Source: Erysipelothrix amsterdamensis
GTDB lineage: Bacteria > Bacillota_I > Bacilli_A > Erysipelotrichales > Erysipelotrichaceae
Length of the DNA: 64,000 bases
Assembly (NCBI RefSeq): GCF_940143175.1
Contig: NZ_OW659496.1
Coordinates: 744,001-808,000 of the forward strand
Direction: 5' to 3'
Positions within the stretch are counted from its first letter, which is position 1. Each line of letters begins with the position of its first letter. The position numbers and the translations under genes are program-made. Of this stretch, positions 33,501 to 43,700 are shown piece after piece. The notes under the pieces are model-generated. The model was not told the origin of the DNA. It worked only from the letters and a program-made list of their open reading frames with translations, and made no database searches.

Positions 33501-35697
33501 ATCTCATTTAGACGACTATCAATCTGCTACTGCATTTAAAATAGAATTAGAGAATGGATTTGTATTCGAAAGTGGAAAAGGCTTTGCATTTGATATAGAT
33601 TTCAAGGTGCCCAATAATCTTAAATTAAATGATGGAGACAAGGCAGTGAACTCATTTGGTGTGTCTACATCTTCAAATCTCGATTTTTTCGAGTCAAATA
33701 TTTCCACTCTGGAAATTGTCAAATATGCGGTGACTGGAACGGTATTTGACGATTTTAACGAAGACGGAGTTTTTGACAAAACAATTGATGACACGATTGC
33801 AAAGCATCGTGTTCGGCTAGTCGATCAAGATGGAAACGAGGTTGTAGATAAAGATGGGAAACCGTATGAAACTGTTACCGATGAGCATGGAAACTATACG
33901 CTTAATGTGTTGCATCAAGGAACTTATCGTGTCAAAATTTTGACACCAGAGGGTTTTGAAATCACAAAAACAGTGGAAGAATCTAACGGTTCTCACCTAG
34001 AGAATAACTCATCGCAAATTTCTAAAGAATTTACTCTTAATAGCGATAATCGTAAAGCGATTATCAATGCTGGTTTTTATAAAAAAGATACCTCTGTTGA
34101 AGTAGTTAAAGTACTAACTAATCATCAGGGCGATATTATCAAAAAAGAACAGAGTTTTGAGTTCCTAGTTCACATTGAAAACAAAAATGATGGATTAGAT
34201 TCAATGATACCTTATTCAGGTAACGGAGCTATCTTACAAGAAGATTCCGAAAATAGAGTGAGTGTGATTCAAATCAAGGATGGTAAAGTTCAAATACCGG
34301 CTAATCATAAACTAATTATTAGTGGACTGCCTAAATTTAGCAAGTTGACAATTGTTGAACAAAACTCTGGTAAGTATGATGTAGAAGGAGGAATTATTGA
34401 TACAATAACGGACAAAACGCATAAGTCTTTCACAGTTATCAACACATTGAAGAACGAAAAAACGAGCGTCACCGCACAAAAGGTATGGCTTGGTGGACCA
34501 ATTATTAAACCGGATGTAAGTCTACAACTTTATCGAAACGGTAGTCCGTATCTTACACCAATTATTCTTCAAAATGGCAACACAGAATACACATGGGATA
34601 ACCTAGATAAAACTGATCTTGAAGGTAATGTTTACAGTTATACTATTGATGAACTTAATGTTCCTGAAGATTATGCTAAGACCGTTAATGGAACTACGAT
34701 CACAAATACTTATCTTCAAAAATTTAAAGATATTGAAGTTACAAAAGAATGGATTGGAGGACCTAAGGATAAACCAACGGTAAAAATCAACTTATTTGCG
34801 AACGGAATTATAGTAGGAGAAACAGCAATTCTCGAAAGTGGTTCTTCTAATTATATATGGAAAGATATGCCGGTAACTGATTTATTAGGGAACCCAATTT
34901 CGTATACAGTAGATGAGATTAATGTACCGCATGATTATAGTAAACATGTAGATGAATTTAAGATAACTAATACATATACTCCTGGAAAGCAATCAGTTCA
35001 AGTACAAAAAGTATGGGTTGGTGGTCCAAAAGAGAAACCAACAATCTCAGTGCAACTATATAGAAATAATATTGAGTTTGGAGAAGTTGTTGAAATGAGT
35101 CCGGGTGTGACGACGTATATATGGGAGAATCTCGATGTTGCGGATGAAAACGGTAATACTTATGTATATACTATTGATGAAATTGATGTTCCCAAAAGTT
35201 ATAAAAAATCAATTCAGGGGACAATTTTAACAAATACGTACGAACCAGAGGTTATTGATCTTGTTATGAATAAAAAATGGATTGGTGGTCCAATAGATAA
35301 ACCAAGTATAGAAATTGCTTTATTTGCTAATAATAATAAAGTGGGAGAATCTATCTATTTAACTTCCGGAAAAAGCACTTATACTTGGACTAATATGCCA
35401 TTAACGGATATAAATGGAAATTTAATCCTTTATCATGTCGATGAAATAGAAGTACCATTGGGTTATGTTAAAACAATTAAAGGAATGACAATTACGAATA
35501 CTTTCATGCGAGAGGATGATATCAACAGTGATACTAATAAACCTGAATCTTCAGATGAAAAACAAAATCATCTACTCAATAAAGATGAAAAACTACCAAG
35601 TACAGGGCAACAATCTGTGTATGGTAGAATCGGTTTGATTATATTATTTAGCGGTGTAATGGCATTGTTAATTTCAAACAAAAAGCGAAACAAATAG
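30547..35697 (+). CDS. LPXTG-anchored adhesin with SdrD_B and four Cna_B repeats
   Basis: A 1,716-residue surface protein. Signal peptide (ILIVFLLIFSFVITSVSIYG, residues about 8-27), then a long beta-rich region of ~1,000 residues without Cys. An SdrD_B-like domain follows (GTVFDDFNEDGVFDKTIDD, about 1062-1130). Four tandem Cna_B domains of about 85 residues begin TAQKVWLGGP, VTKEWIGGP, QVQKVWVGGP and MNKKWIGGP and each ends TITNTY or similar; odd and even repeats resemble each other most. The end has LPSTG, a membrane helix and NKKRNK. AGAGGAG lies about 12 nt upstream of ATG. Role: sortase-anchored adhesion to host matrix, inferred from family. It resembles the Rsp-type surface proteins of Erysipelothrix in plan. 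Confidence 0.9.
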   Translation: MYKKNNRILIVFLLIFSFVITSVSIYGDHTPKSGRDIKLLLLEKNSNLFTNTEVNIKNNSGEILDKYTEDSYLEINMNWSIPEELEGKLQQGDFYDLDIPNNLTDISIHKSENIQLNKDTIRIYIDTNLSGYLKFNAKLKDSDFQEEIIEFKDAITTQSIVITRKEVSDLGASSENSAVKDSVSEDDTHLQSVAQFSKPSSIAVSRFKVYTEPTKTTYLSGEEIVFYVGVSLTDESSTLSNAHLSVRIPKKNIVKSTLSASDISSQLNKKISEIDDYYIIDYELKPLGAGASLDIPFKFETHNGETPNGFAISVEASISKDDNDMLSSDALDFTINTNKPKIEKFIYNGNFKTNKDMNTVLAGYEKNKEQTMLSESLTDLEYVRFSYSLSTGDSAESAGSRLYDHVVIEDKIPDDAVFVAEDNKGWTFDEKNRIAKYVFESEQGVHLVPNLFLDKVFLKLKFPNAKVGVTRINNVTATSTPKNMDSLESPDIVSDDIKFVLKARPKTLINGSKSISYSEFYDYQKDREKVFTWNLTASNAIGGEEQFVTLGSLEIKDYGLDERLKYTELKIPKQEYFKGTLSIIALMKDGNRIILGNDLSTENDQSFKLNEETVSISILTSEDSVIENSKSLKVYIDTMLRDTELDVVPDNVVVTYLENKADFNISTKEGQTETNSVRSTIRFYKVRPSVTLNKKIENSKKDYFMDDLIKYSLSLDFNNFLGDSNYIDGTKIVDILPIGNDYINGSSNVKIASNVSSNIKSHVNDPEIIHNYKESGQTALVWDLGKLEYKGNNSMGYMRGSVIVSYSTRLTSFASQGQNKNEAYLSWVNSDIVKAAGETQKDLYDLNNNGDYEELISKSNVQFNYVPPRELLIRKEVKGSLDSRYLLPPSKGLSELDTLVSYRFRMDNYSITDIKTLSFIDLIPDLNDKTASEDVTQGSKRIPRNSNFKLMLSGHITLPEGLNVYYTTDTIPDDIRDFYKNAIWQSHLDDYQSATAFKIELENGFVFESGKGFAFDIDFKVPNNLKLNDGDKAVNSFGVSTSSNLDFFESNISTLEIVKYAVTGTVFDDFNEDGVFDKTIDDTIAKHRVRLVDQDGNEVVDKDGKPYETVTDEHGNYTLNVLHQGTYRVKILTPEGFEITKTVEESNGSHLENNSSQISKEFTLNSDNRKAIINAGFYKKDTSVEVVKVLTNHQGDIIKKEQSFEFLVHIENKNDGLDSMIPYSGNGAILQEDSENRVSVIQIKDGKVQIPANHKLIISGLPKFSKLTIVEQNSGKYDVEGGIIDTITDKTHKSFTVINTLKNEKTSVTAQKVWLGGPIIKPDVSLQLYRNGSPYLTPIILQNGNTEYTWDNLDKTDLEGNVYSYTIDELNVPEDYAKTVNGTTITNTYLQKFKDIEVTKEWIGGPKDKPTVKINLFANGIIVGETAILESGSSNYIWKDMPVTDLLGNPISYTVDEINVPHDYSKHVDEFKITNTYTPGKQSVQVQKVWVGGPKEKPTISVQLYRNNIEFGEVVEMSPGVTTYIWENLDVADENGNTYVYTIDEIDVPKSYKKSIQGTILTNTYEPEVIDLVMNKKWIGGPIDKPSIEIALFANNNKVGESIYLTSGKSTYTWTNMPLTDINGNLILYHVDEIEVPLGYVKTIKGMTITNTFMREDDINSDTNKPESSDEKQNHLLNKDEKLPSTGQQSVYGRIGLIILFSGVMALLISNKKRNK

Positions 35698-35802
35698 TTT
35701 TTATAGGATTTACTTATAACTATACTACGAAAATATATAACTTCAAATCGAAATGTGTTGTAGATTTTAGTGAAAGTAGTAGGGTTGAGATGAGAATACA
35801 AG

Positions 35803-35829
35803 AAAAGGCCTCATATGAGGCTTTTTTTT
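35803..35829 (+). terminator. Terminator after the adhesin
   Basis: GCCTC/GAGGC stem with ATAT loop, extended by A-T pairs, followed by eight T. Confidence 0.8.
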
Positions 35830-36099
35830 AATTCTATAATAATTTAGTTTCTTTTGAACAAACGTATCCTGTGTGATTGCGACAATATGTAGGAGTACTT
35901 TAATTTCTTGATGAACTTGAAATCTGGTTTGTATCGGTGTGGAATTAAGTTAATAATGCTGATTAGATGAAACACACATTCATTGAATTGAATGTGTCTC
36001 TTATTCAATTAGGTTGATATGAACACTAATTTATATTGTGAAATGGTCATATTTTTAACTCGTTACGGCCTTAATCTTAGCAAGATAACAGTTCAAATA

Positions 36100-36735
36100 T
36101 ATGAATAAAGAGTTGCAACTCTACTATATCCACGCTAAGAATCAGCCACGGTCCATTGAAGAAATGAAACATGAGATATTTCGCACTCACTTAAAGCAAG
36201 AATTTGATATTGCAGGAAAGATCATAGTTTTGAGTACCGACTTTACTTAGTTCAGAGGATGGGATGGTAACTTCCAATACAACTGCATTATTCTAGACCT
36301 TTCGCATCGAATCATTGTCGCAACTAAGACAGGTCGGTTGATGTCAAGTGGGATGCTAGAGTAAGATTAGAAACAGCACTGTTATCACAGAAAGAACGAC
36401 CAAAAGACTTAATTCTTCATAGCGACCAGAGAACCAATTCTCATCGTAGGATTTCACAGAATATTGTTAAAAAATGAAATTACTCAAAGTATGAACAAGG
36501 CAGGATGTCCTTATAATAATATAGTGTTGGAACAATTCTCTAGAACTATGAAATTGGAACTTAGCCTCCGATTTTAATTCAGCAACGAGAAGCTGTAATA
36601 CTATAATATATATTTGGGTGTTATAACCTGATAGACCGCATGCATCAAGTGGTTATTAAAGTTCAAACGAAATCAGAAATACTTATATCTATTTATATAG
36701 AAGTGTTCAAAAAAACTTTACCATTAGAAAGAACG
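36100..36735 (+). pseudogene. Decayed IS3-family transposase (OrfB remnant)
   Basis: Reading across frames gives IS3 OrfB-like fragments: PRSIEEMKHEIFR, a TDFT remnant of the first Asp motif, LILHSDQ remnant around 36410, and MNKAGCPYNNIVLEQFSRTMKLEL, which corresponds to the region near the catalytic Glu. Several stops and frameshifts interrupt it. It shows that the interval between the adhesin and the RM system is a graveyard. The flanks 35830-36099 hold nothing recognisable. Confidence 0.6.
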
Positions 36736-36959
36736 TTTGATTAATAATTTAGAACCTAAAAAATCACTTGTTATATTTGAAGCAATCGAGGTTTCGAAGT
36801 TATTCCTTGGTTTGATGACTTATGTAAATTGAATGAAGAGGTTGTCGGGGAAGTTATGACTAGAAATTCATCTAAATAATTCAAGTAAATATTGACTATA
36901 TTGTAATTTATTTTTAGATAGTTAACCCAACAAACCAATACTTGAATTTTGTCAACTTA

Positions 36960-37569
36960 TGATTATAATGAGTGCGTTTTTAATATATTGAAATGTAGAA
37001 ATGGTAGAAATTTTTTATGAAACTATTTATAAATATTTCAAGTAAATCTGATGCTAGATTACTTCAAAGACATTACCTTTGGGAATAATAGAATTAGTTG
37101 AATTCAGTATGGAAGAAACAATTAGTGATACCTATTGTGAGAACATTATGATGGATAAAGGTTTCCTTTACCCAACATTGACATTGTTAAGAAAATAATA
37201 CCAGAAGGCAATAATATTGCCTTGATCGATATAAAAAAACCATCATTGGTGTATTAGATAGGCATAAGGAACTAATAGACAGCCTATTCAGCAATGAAAA
37301 AGTAAATCACTTAAAAATATGTTGGAATTAATGAAAGAAGGTAATCAATTCAAACAAGATATATTAAAGAAGTAAAAAGAATGCGAAATATTACTGATAT
37401 AAGTACCAATGTACATAGCAAGTGGTTTCGTAACCCAACAGGTATAGATGCTAATTGTGACTTGGAATTACTTAAAGAAGAAAAATTAATAAAGGTTTTA
37501 GAGGATAATGATTCGACAATAACGTTTAACATAAACTGGCAAAAAATAAGAAATAAACTGATTGCATAA
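36960..37569 (+). pseudogene. Broken unknown gene
   Basis: Short coding fragments in changing frames (SMEETISDTYCENIMMDKG, IALIDIKKP, MLELMKEGNQFKQDILK) lead into a last open stretch of 62 codons from ATG 37381 (NITDISTNVHSKWFRNPTGI) ending at 37569. Together they look like one gene of perhaps 200 residues broken by several frameshifts. The family is not identified. The 36740-36960 stretch before it has no gene. Confidence 0.45.
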
Positions 37570-37753
37570 GTTTATTTCTCTGTTGTTTATCTACCTTTAG
37601 CGAAGTTTGCAAAGATTAACCAGTCAGATGATATTACAAAATGACTCTCTTAATTGACAGAGTGTTTATAATATAAACTTTTGTTAGTAACATGCTTCAC
37701 GCTTATAAGTGAAGAAAAAAACTATTGAAAACATATTATTTTTAAATTTTGGA

Positions 37754-37899
37754 TTGTATCTAATCAAATACATGATATAATAATTATAGTAAATCGATAT
37801 AAGTTATATCTTAGAAGGAAAAGTAACTGTGCAGTTTGTGCAGGATTGCTTGTCCCACCAGAATTTTAGAAAACAGCCGCTGTAAAGCGGTTTTTTTAT
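37754..37899 (+). ncRNA. Candidate structured small RNA, copy 1 (upstream of hsdM)
   Basis: A consensus-like promoter (TTGTAT 37754, 16 nt, TATAAT 37776) is followed by a leader of about 85 nt and a terminator (CCGCT/AGCGG then seven T, 37877-37897). The core is nearly identical to a second copy near 45.95 kb. It contains a UGCA-GUUUG-UGCA hairpin (37830-37842) and a GGAU-UGCUU-GUCC hairpin (37843-37855). The loop UGCUU can also pair with AAGUAA (37821-37826), a possible pseudoknot. It ends 84 nt before hsdM and may be a cis-regulator or a free RNA. No known family is recognised. Confidence 0.65.
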
Positions 37900-37982
37900 A
37901 TATCCGCAACTTATTATTCATCATTAAAACAAGATGAATAATGTGATATGATAGAACATATAGAAGAAATAAAGGGGTAACT

Positions 37983-39578
37983 ATGACAACGAACTTACAT
38001 GCAAAATTATTTGGTGCGGCAGATCATTTACGAAGTAAAATGGATGCTTCAGAGTATAAGAATTATTTATTAGGTTTAATTTTCTACAAATATCTTTCGG
38101 ATAAGTTGCTCGTTGAAGTTGTAGAACTTTCGGGTGCAGAAATCCAACACTATCCTACTAAGGAACTTCAAGTAAAGCTTTATCATGAGTTAACAGTAGA
38201 TTCAGATGCTAAGGAAGCATTAGAAGATGCGATAATCGATAAATTAGGTTACACCATTAAGGAAGAATTCTTGTTCTCGGAACTTGCTGACAAGGCAATA
38301 CAAAATATATTTCAATTAAATGACTTAAAGCAAGCATTTCAAAATTTATCATCTTCTTTTGACCAGTTTAATGGGCTGTTTGATGACGTAGATCTAAGTT
38401 CGAGAAAGCTCGGTTCTGACGATCAACAACGTAATATTACAATTACTGAAGTTATGAAACAACTTAATGATATTGATGTTTTAGAACATAACGGTGATGT
38501 GATTGGTGATGCTTACGAATACTTGATTTCACAATTTGCATCGGATGCTGGGAAAAAAGCGGGAGAATTCTATACTCCGCATGAAGTATCGGTCATGATG
38601 GCCCGCATTGTTGCTTTAGGACAAGAAGATAAAAGACTCTTTAGTGTCTATGACCCAACCATGGGTTCGGGCTCTCTAATGCTTAATGTTCGTAAATACT
38701 TAAACCATCCTGATACTGTTAAGTATCACGGACAAGAACTTAATACAACAACTTATAATTTGGCAAAGATGAATCTAATTCTTCACGGTGTTGAAAATGA
38801 GGACATGAACATTCGCAATGCGGATACACTGAATAAAGATTGGCCAACAGAAGAGCCATATCTCTTCGACTCAGTTCTTATGAATCCTCCGTATTCCGCC
38901 AAATGGTCAGCTGATGATAAATTTTTGGATGAGCCACGTTTTAATCGATACGGAAAACTAGCTCCTAAATCTAAAGCGGATTTTGCATTTTTACTTCATG
39001 GATTCTACCATTTGAAAGACTCAGGAACTATGGCGATTGTATTGCCTCATGGCGTACTCTTTAGAGGTGGTGCAGAAGGGGTTATTCGTGAAAAATTATT
39101 GCGTGATGGTAGTATTGATGCAATTATCGGAATGCCAGCAAATCTCTTCTTTGGAACCTCCATTCCAACAACTGTCATTGTCCTAAAGAAAAATAGAATG
39201 AATCGTGATGTGCTGTTCATTGATGCAAGTAAAGAATTTGTGAAAAATAAAAATCAAAACAAGCTTGATGATGTGTATATCGATAAGATTGTGGAAACAT
39301 ATAAGAACCGCAAGACTCTTGAGAAGTATTCATATGTTGCGTCGTTTACTGAAATTGAAGAAAATGACTTTAACCTTAATATTCCAAGATATGTCGATAC
39401 CTTTGAAGAAGAGGAACCTGTAGATCTTTTTAAGGTTGGCGAGGAAATGAGAGTTCTAAAAAGAGAGAAGCAAGAATTGAAACAAGAATTGCTTAAAATG
39501 ATGCAACAATTGAAATACTCCGAAGAAGACGCGGCTTGGATGCAGGGAGCATTTGAGGTAATAGACGATGAAAAATAA
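37983..39578 (+). CDS. hsdM: Type I restriction-modification DNA methyltransferase subunit
   Basis: A 531-residue adenine methyltransferase. It has the N-terminal HsdM helical domain (FGAADHLRSKMDASEYKNYL), then GEFYTPHEVSVMMARI, SAM-binding motif I YDPTMGSGSL near 221-230 and catalytic motif IV LMNPPYSAKW near 300. AAAGGGGTAACT precedes ATG. hsdS overlaps its end by 11 nt, which couples modification and specificity subunits. In the full complex it methylates the bipartite target read by HsdS and protects the host genome. Confidence 0.95.
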   Translation: MTTNLHAKLFGAADHLRSKMDASEYKNYLLGLIFYKYLSDKLLVEVVELSGAEIQHYPTKELQVKLYHELTVDSDAKEALEDAIIDKLGYTIKEEFLFSELADKAIQNIFQLNDLKQAFQNLSSSFDQFNGLFDDVDLSSRKLGSDDQQRNITITEVMKQLNDIDVLEHNGDVIGDAYEYLISQFASDAGKKAGEFYTPHEVSVMMARIVALGQEDKRLFSVYDPTMGSGSLMLNVRKYLNHPDTVKYHGQELNTTTYNLAKMNLILHGVENEDMNIRNADTLNKDWPTEEPYLFDSVLMNPPYSAKWSADDKFLDEPRFNRYGKLAPKSKADFAFLLHGFYHLKDSGTMAIVLPHGVLFRGGAEGVIREKLLRDGSIDAIIGMPANLFFGTSIPTTVIVLKKNRMNRDVLFIDASKEFVKNKNQNKLDDVYIDKIVETYKNRKTLEKYSYVASFTEIEENDFNLNIPRYVDTFEEEEPVDLFKVGEEMRVLKREKQELKQELLKMMQQLKYSEEDAAWMQGAFEVIDDEK

Positions 39579-40743
39579 ACCTGATATTAGATTCGATGGA
39601 TTTAATGAGGATTGGGAACAATGTAAATTGATCGATATAGTAAATCGAGTTAATAAGTCCTCGAATTCAAATGTGTTGCCTAAAGTTGAGTTTGAAGACA
39701 TTGTTTCTGGAGAAGGAAGATTAAATAAAGACGTTTTTTTAAAATTAGATGATAGAAAAGGGATTTTGTTTGAGCCAGAAAACATCTTGTATGGTAAACT
39801 GCGTCCTTATCTCAAAAATTGGCTGTTTCCTAATTTTAGTGGAGTTGCATTAGGTGATTTTTGGGTTTTTAAAGCAACAAATATTAGTGTTCCGTCTTTT
39901 GATTTTTATCTGATTCAATCAGACAATTATCAAAAAGTTGCAAATGATACTTCTGGTACAAAGATGCCACGGTCTGACTGGAAAAAAATTTCTGCAACTG
40001 ATTTTGCTATCCCTGGCAAGCAAGAACAACACCAAATCGGGGTATTCTTCCAGTCATTAGATAATCTCATCACCCTTCATCAGCGTGAGTTAGAAAACTA
40101 TAAACTATTAAAAAAAGGATTTTTGCAAAAACTCTTTCCTTCAAATGGTGATACAAATCCTTCAATTCGATTTGATGGATTTACTGACGCTTGGGAACAG
40201 CGCAAGCTAGGGGATGAGTTTGAAAAGGTTAATGAACGTAATGATGGAACCTTTGGAAAGGATAAATGGATTTCAGTTGCAAAAATGTACTTTCAAGAAC
40301 CTGAAAAAGTTCAATCAAACAATATTGATACTCGAACTTATGTAATGCGAGAAGGCGATATTGCATTCGAAGGTCACCCAAATGCTAATTTTAAATTTGG
40401 CCGTTTTGTTGCAAATGATATTGGTGCAGGTGTCGTTTCCGAACTTTTTCCAATATACAGACATAAAGTAGAATACGACAATAATTATTGGAAACATGCG
40501 ATTCAGCTTGAAAGTATTATGCAACCCATTTACGCTAAGTCAATTACGTCTTCCGGTAATTCTTCGAACAAACTAGATCCTAAGCACTTTTTAAGACAAG
40601 CAGTTTATGTGCCTAGAATAGATGAGCAGTATGAAATTGGGGGGTTCTTTAGGAACCTCGACAACCTCATCACCCTTCATCAGCGTGAGTTAGATAATTA
40701 TAAAGAATTGAAAAAAGGATTCCTACAAAAGATGTTCGTATAG
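39568..40743 (+). CDS. hsdS: Type I restriction-modification specificity subunit
   Basis: A 391-residue HsdS with two target-recognition domains. Each half opens IRFDGF..WEQ and ends with a near-identical conserved helix: DNLITLHQRELENYKLLKKG near 166 and DNLITLHQRELDNYKELKKG near 366. The repeated blocks share about 29 identical bp (centred on 40066 and 40664), so the two TRDs could be exchanged by recombination. No second hsdS or recombinase gene is visible here. The first TRD determines one half-site and the second the other; the target cannot be read from sequence alone. Confidence 0.93.
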   Translation: MKNKPDIRFDGFNEDWEQCKLIDIVNRVNKSSNSNVLPKVEFEDIVSGEGRLNKDVFLKLDDRKGILFEPENILYGKLRPYLKNWLFPNFSGVALGDFWVFKATNISVPSFDFYLIQSDNYQKVANDTSGTKMPRSDWKKISATDFAIPGKQEQHQIGVFFQSLDNLITLHQRELENYKLLKKGFLQKLFPSNGDTNPSIRFDGFTDAWEQRKLGDEFEKVNERNDGTFGKDKWISVAKMYFQEPEKVQSNNIDTRTYVMREGDIAFEGHPNANFKFGRFVANDIGAGVVSELFPIYRHKVEYDNNYWKHAIQLESIMQPIYAKSITSSGNSSNKLDPKHFLRQAVYVPRIDEQYEIGGFFRNLDNLITLHQRELDNYKELKKGFLQKMFV

Positions 40744-40764
40744 TTTGAATAATAGGGGGCTACT

Positions 40765-43700
40765 ATGAGTAGAAAATATGATAATGAATTAGAGTTAGAG
40801 CGTAAATTAATTGAGAGTCTTGGAGAGGGTCATAATCAATGGACGTATCGTTCTGACTTAAAAAGCGAAGCGGATTTATGGAGCAATTTAAGAGAAAAAA
40901 TAATACGAAATAATTTGGATGCATTAAATGATGTAATGCTCACAGATTATGAATTTGAGCTGATTAAAACGGAGTTGTTAAGTAAAACAACAACGCCTTT
41001 TAATGCTGCGAAGTGGTTAAAAGGCGAAAATGGCATTGCCCGTATCACGATTGATCGTGAGGATGTATCACTTGGATCGTTGTCGCTAGTGTTGTATTCA
41101 AACCGAGATATTGGTGGAGGGATATCATCCTATGAAGTTGTAAATCAAATTGCGACCAAACCATCGAATGCGGATGGAAGAGATCGTCGTTTTGATATCA
41201 CATTATTGATTAACGGTCTACCTATTGTTCAAATTGAATTAAAACAAGTACGCGCCAAAGACGGATTCTACCAAGCTTTCAGACAAATAAAAAAATACGC
41301 AGAGGAAGGATTGTTTAGAAACAATATTTTTTCTACGCTGCAATTATTTGTCATTTCAAATGAACAGACAACGCGTTATTTTGCGAATGCAATGCCCGAG
41401 CAGATGAATGAAAAGTTTTTATTTAGCTGGCGTACAAAAGATAATGAGCGCATTGAGGATATTTATGAATTCTCAAAACAGGTTCTAAATATACCGGATG
41501 CGCATCGCCTTATTGCAGATTATACTATTGTGAGTGAAGATCAAGATAACAAAACACTGATGGTCTTGCATCCTTATCAAATCCATGCAATTGAATCATT
41601 ATATCGTGCAGCAATGCAACATCAATCCGGATATATCTGGCATGCTACAGGGTCAGGGAAAACATTAACCAGTTTTGTATCCACGAAATTATTAGCCCGA
41701 AAAACAGGTATCGATCGTACAATCATGCTTGTGGATCGCAAAGATTTGGATAATCAAACAACGGGCGAGTTTACCAAGTTCGCATCTGAATTTAACACTG
41801 GGATATCAACCGGGACAGCATCTTCAAATAGCTTGATTGTAGGTACGGGAAGTTCACGAGAACTCAGTGAAGCACTGCTTTCAGAATCCAATACGAATAC
41901 CATTATTGTAACAACGCGACAAAAGCTTGACGCGGCGATGCGATATGCAGAAAATCTTGAACTAGAACGTGGTACCCAACGGTTTAAAAAATTAGTTGGG
42001 TCTCATATCGTATTTGTTGTCGATGAGTGTCATCGTGCAGTGAGTTCAGAAGGTATGGAAGAGATTAAGAAATTATTCCCTAACTCGACTTGGTTTGGTT
42101 TTACCGGTACCCCAATTTTTGAAGTGAATAAAAAACAAGCGCAAGGACGACTTGCTCGAACTACCGAAGATCAGTATGGGCCTTGCTTACATACGTATAC
42201 AATTAAGAATGCTCTTGATGATCACTCTGTTTTAGGATTTCAGGTGGAGCATGAAGATACCGTTGGGTCTCTGGAACTAGATAATGCGATTTTTAGATTC
42301 ATGCGACATTCAGATGCAAAGAATGATCTTTCCGATAACGAACTGAATGAAGTAATTAATAAAATGGAACCAATTGATAAAGAGAAATATTTATCAAATA
42401 GTCATTATGATAATCAAAAGCATATCGACACAGTTATTTATAAAATATTAAAACCTGATAGTGCATCCATTAAGTTTAAATTCAAAAATGGTAAACCGAC
42501 TATGTCTGCAATCTTAACAACGTCCTCGATTGATATGGCAAAGCGGTACTATAAGTCAATCAAAGCATTTACTGAGAAAGAAAAGTGGCATGAAATAAAT
42601 TATGCGGATGCGAAACTGCGCGAAGGGTATGCAATTGATGATCCGGACTTTCCACGTGTTGCGATTACGTACTCGTTACAAGAAAATGATGATCAAGCTT
42701 ACGAGATTCAAAATGAAATGAAAGAAATTATTAATGATTATAACCGAGCTTACGGTACATCATGGCGTGTTGAAGACATCGATCGTTATAATGGCGATAT
42801 TAATAATCGCCTCGCACGAAAAAAAGGGGAGTATAAAATTCCGGGGAATCAAGTTGATCTCGTGATTGTGGTTGATCGCTTGCTTACTGGATTTGATGCA
42901 CCGACAATTCAAACACTGTTCGTTGATCGAAATTTGATGTATGCAAATCTTATTCAAGCATTTTCTCGAACCAATCGTACTTACCCTGGGAAAGAAAAAG
43001 GTCTCATTGTAACATTTAGAAAACCCGAAACAATGGTGAAGAATGTAGAAGAGGCGACTTTACTCTATTCAAATGATAATACGAATGATAGCGGTCTGAT
43101 TTATCCTTCGTACGAGGAATCAAAACGTAAGTTTGATAAAGCATCATTAAAATTCAATAAGCTAGTCAAAGGGCCGATAACGTTCAGTGAGGATGCACCC
43201 ATTGAGAACAACATCGAATTTGTGAAAGCCTATCAAGAACTAACACGATCTTACGAGGCCTTAGTCACTTATGACGATTTTAATGAAGTGATTGCGACGT
43301 CAAAGACATTACAAGAAAAAGTAGCGTTATTACATGATAATGAAGGACTTTATCAAACTATCAAAGCTTCATTGATGCTCGAAGAAACTGAGAAAAAAGA
43401 ACCTATGGATTTAGGGGATGTGGAATTTTATAGTGATATTGCATCAACGATATATGATGTTGATTCAGCTTATATTACGAAATTACTGGGCTTGTACGCA
43501 CCTTATAATTCATCAGTGCGTGAAGACATCGAAAAAGCAATGGACAAACTAAACAAATCTGAATTCATTAAAAATATCTATAGAGCTATATTAAATGATA
43601 TTGACTCAGGAATAATTAAGCCTGACGATGATACACAAGCGGTTAAGCGATATTATTTCAGTGAAGCGAGAGATTCAACGATCAGCCTGTTTGCGCAGGA

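Noticed and set aside
37381-37569. The 62-codon frame as an intact independent gene
   Set aside because: Coding-like fragments in other frames run directly into it from upstream, so it is better explained as the end of a broken gene.
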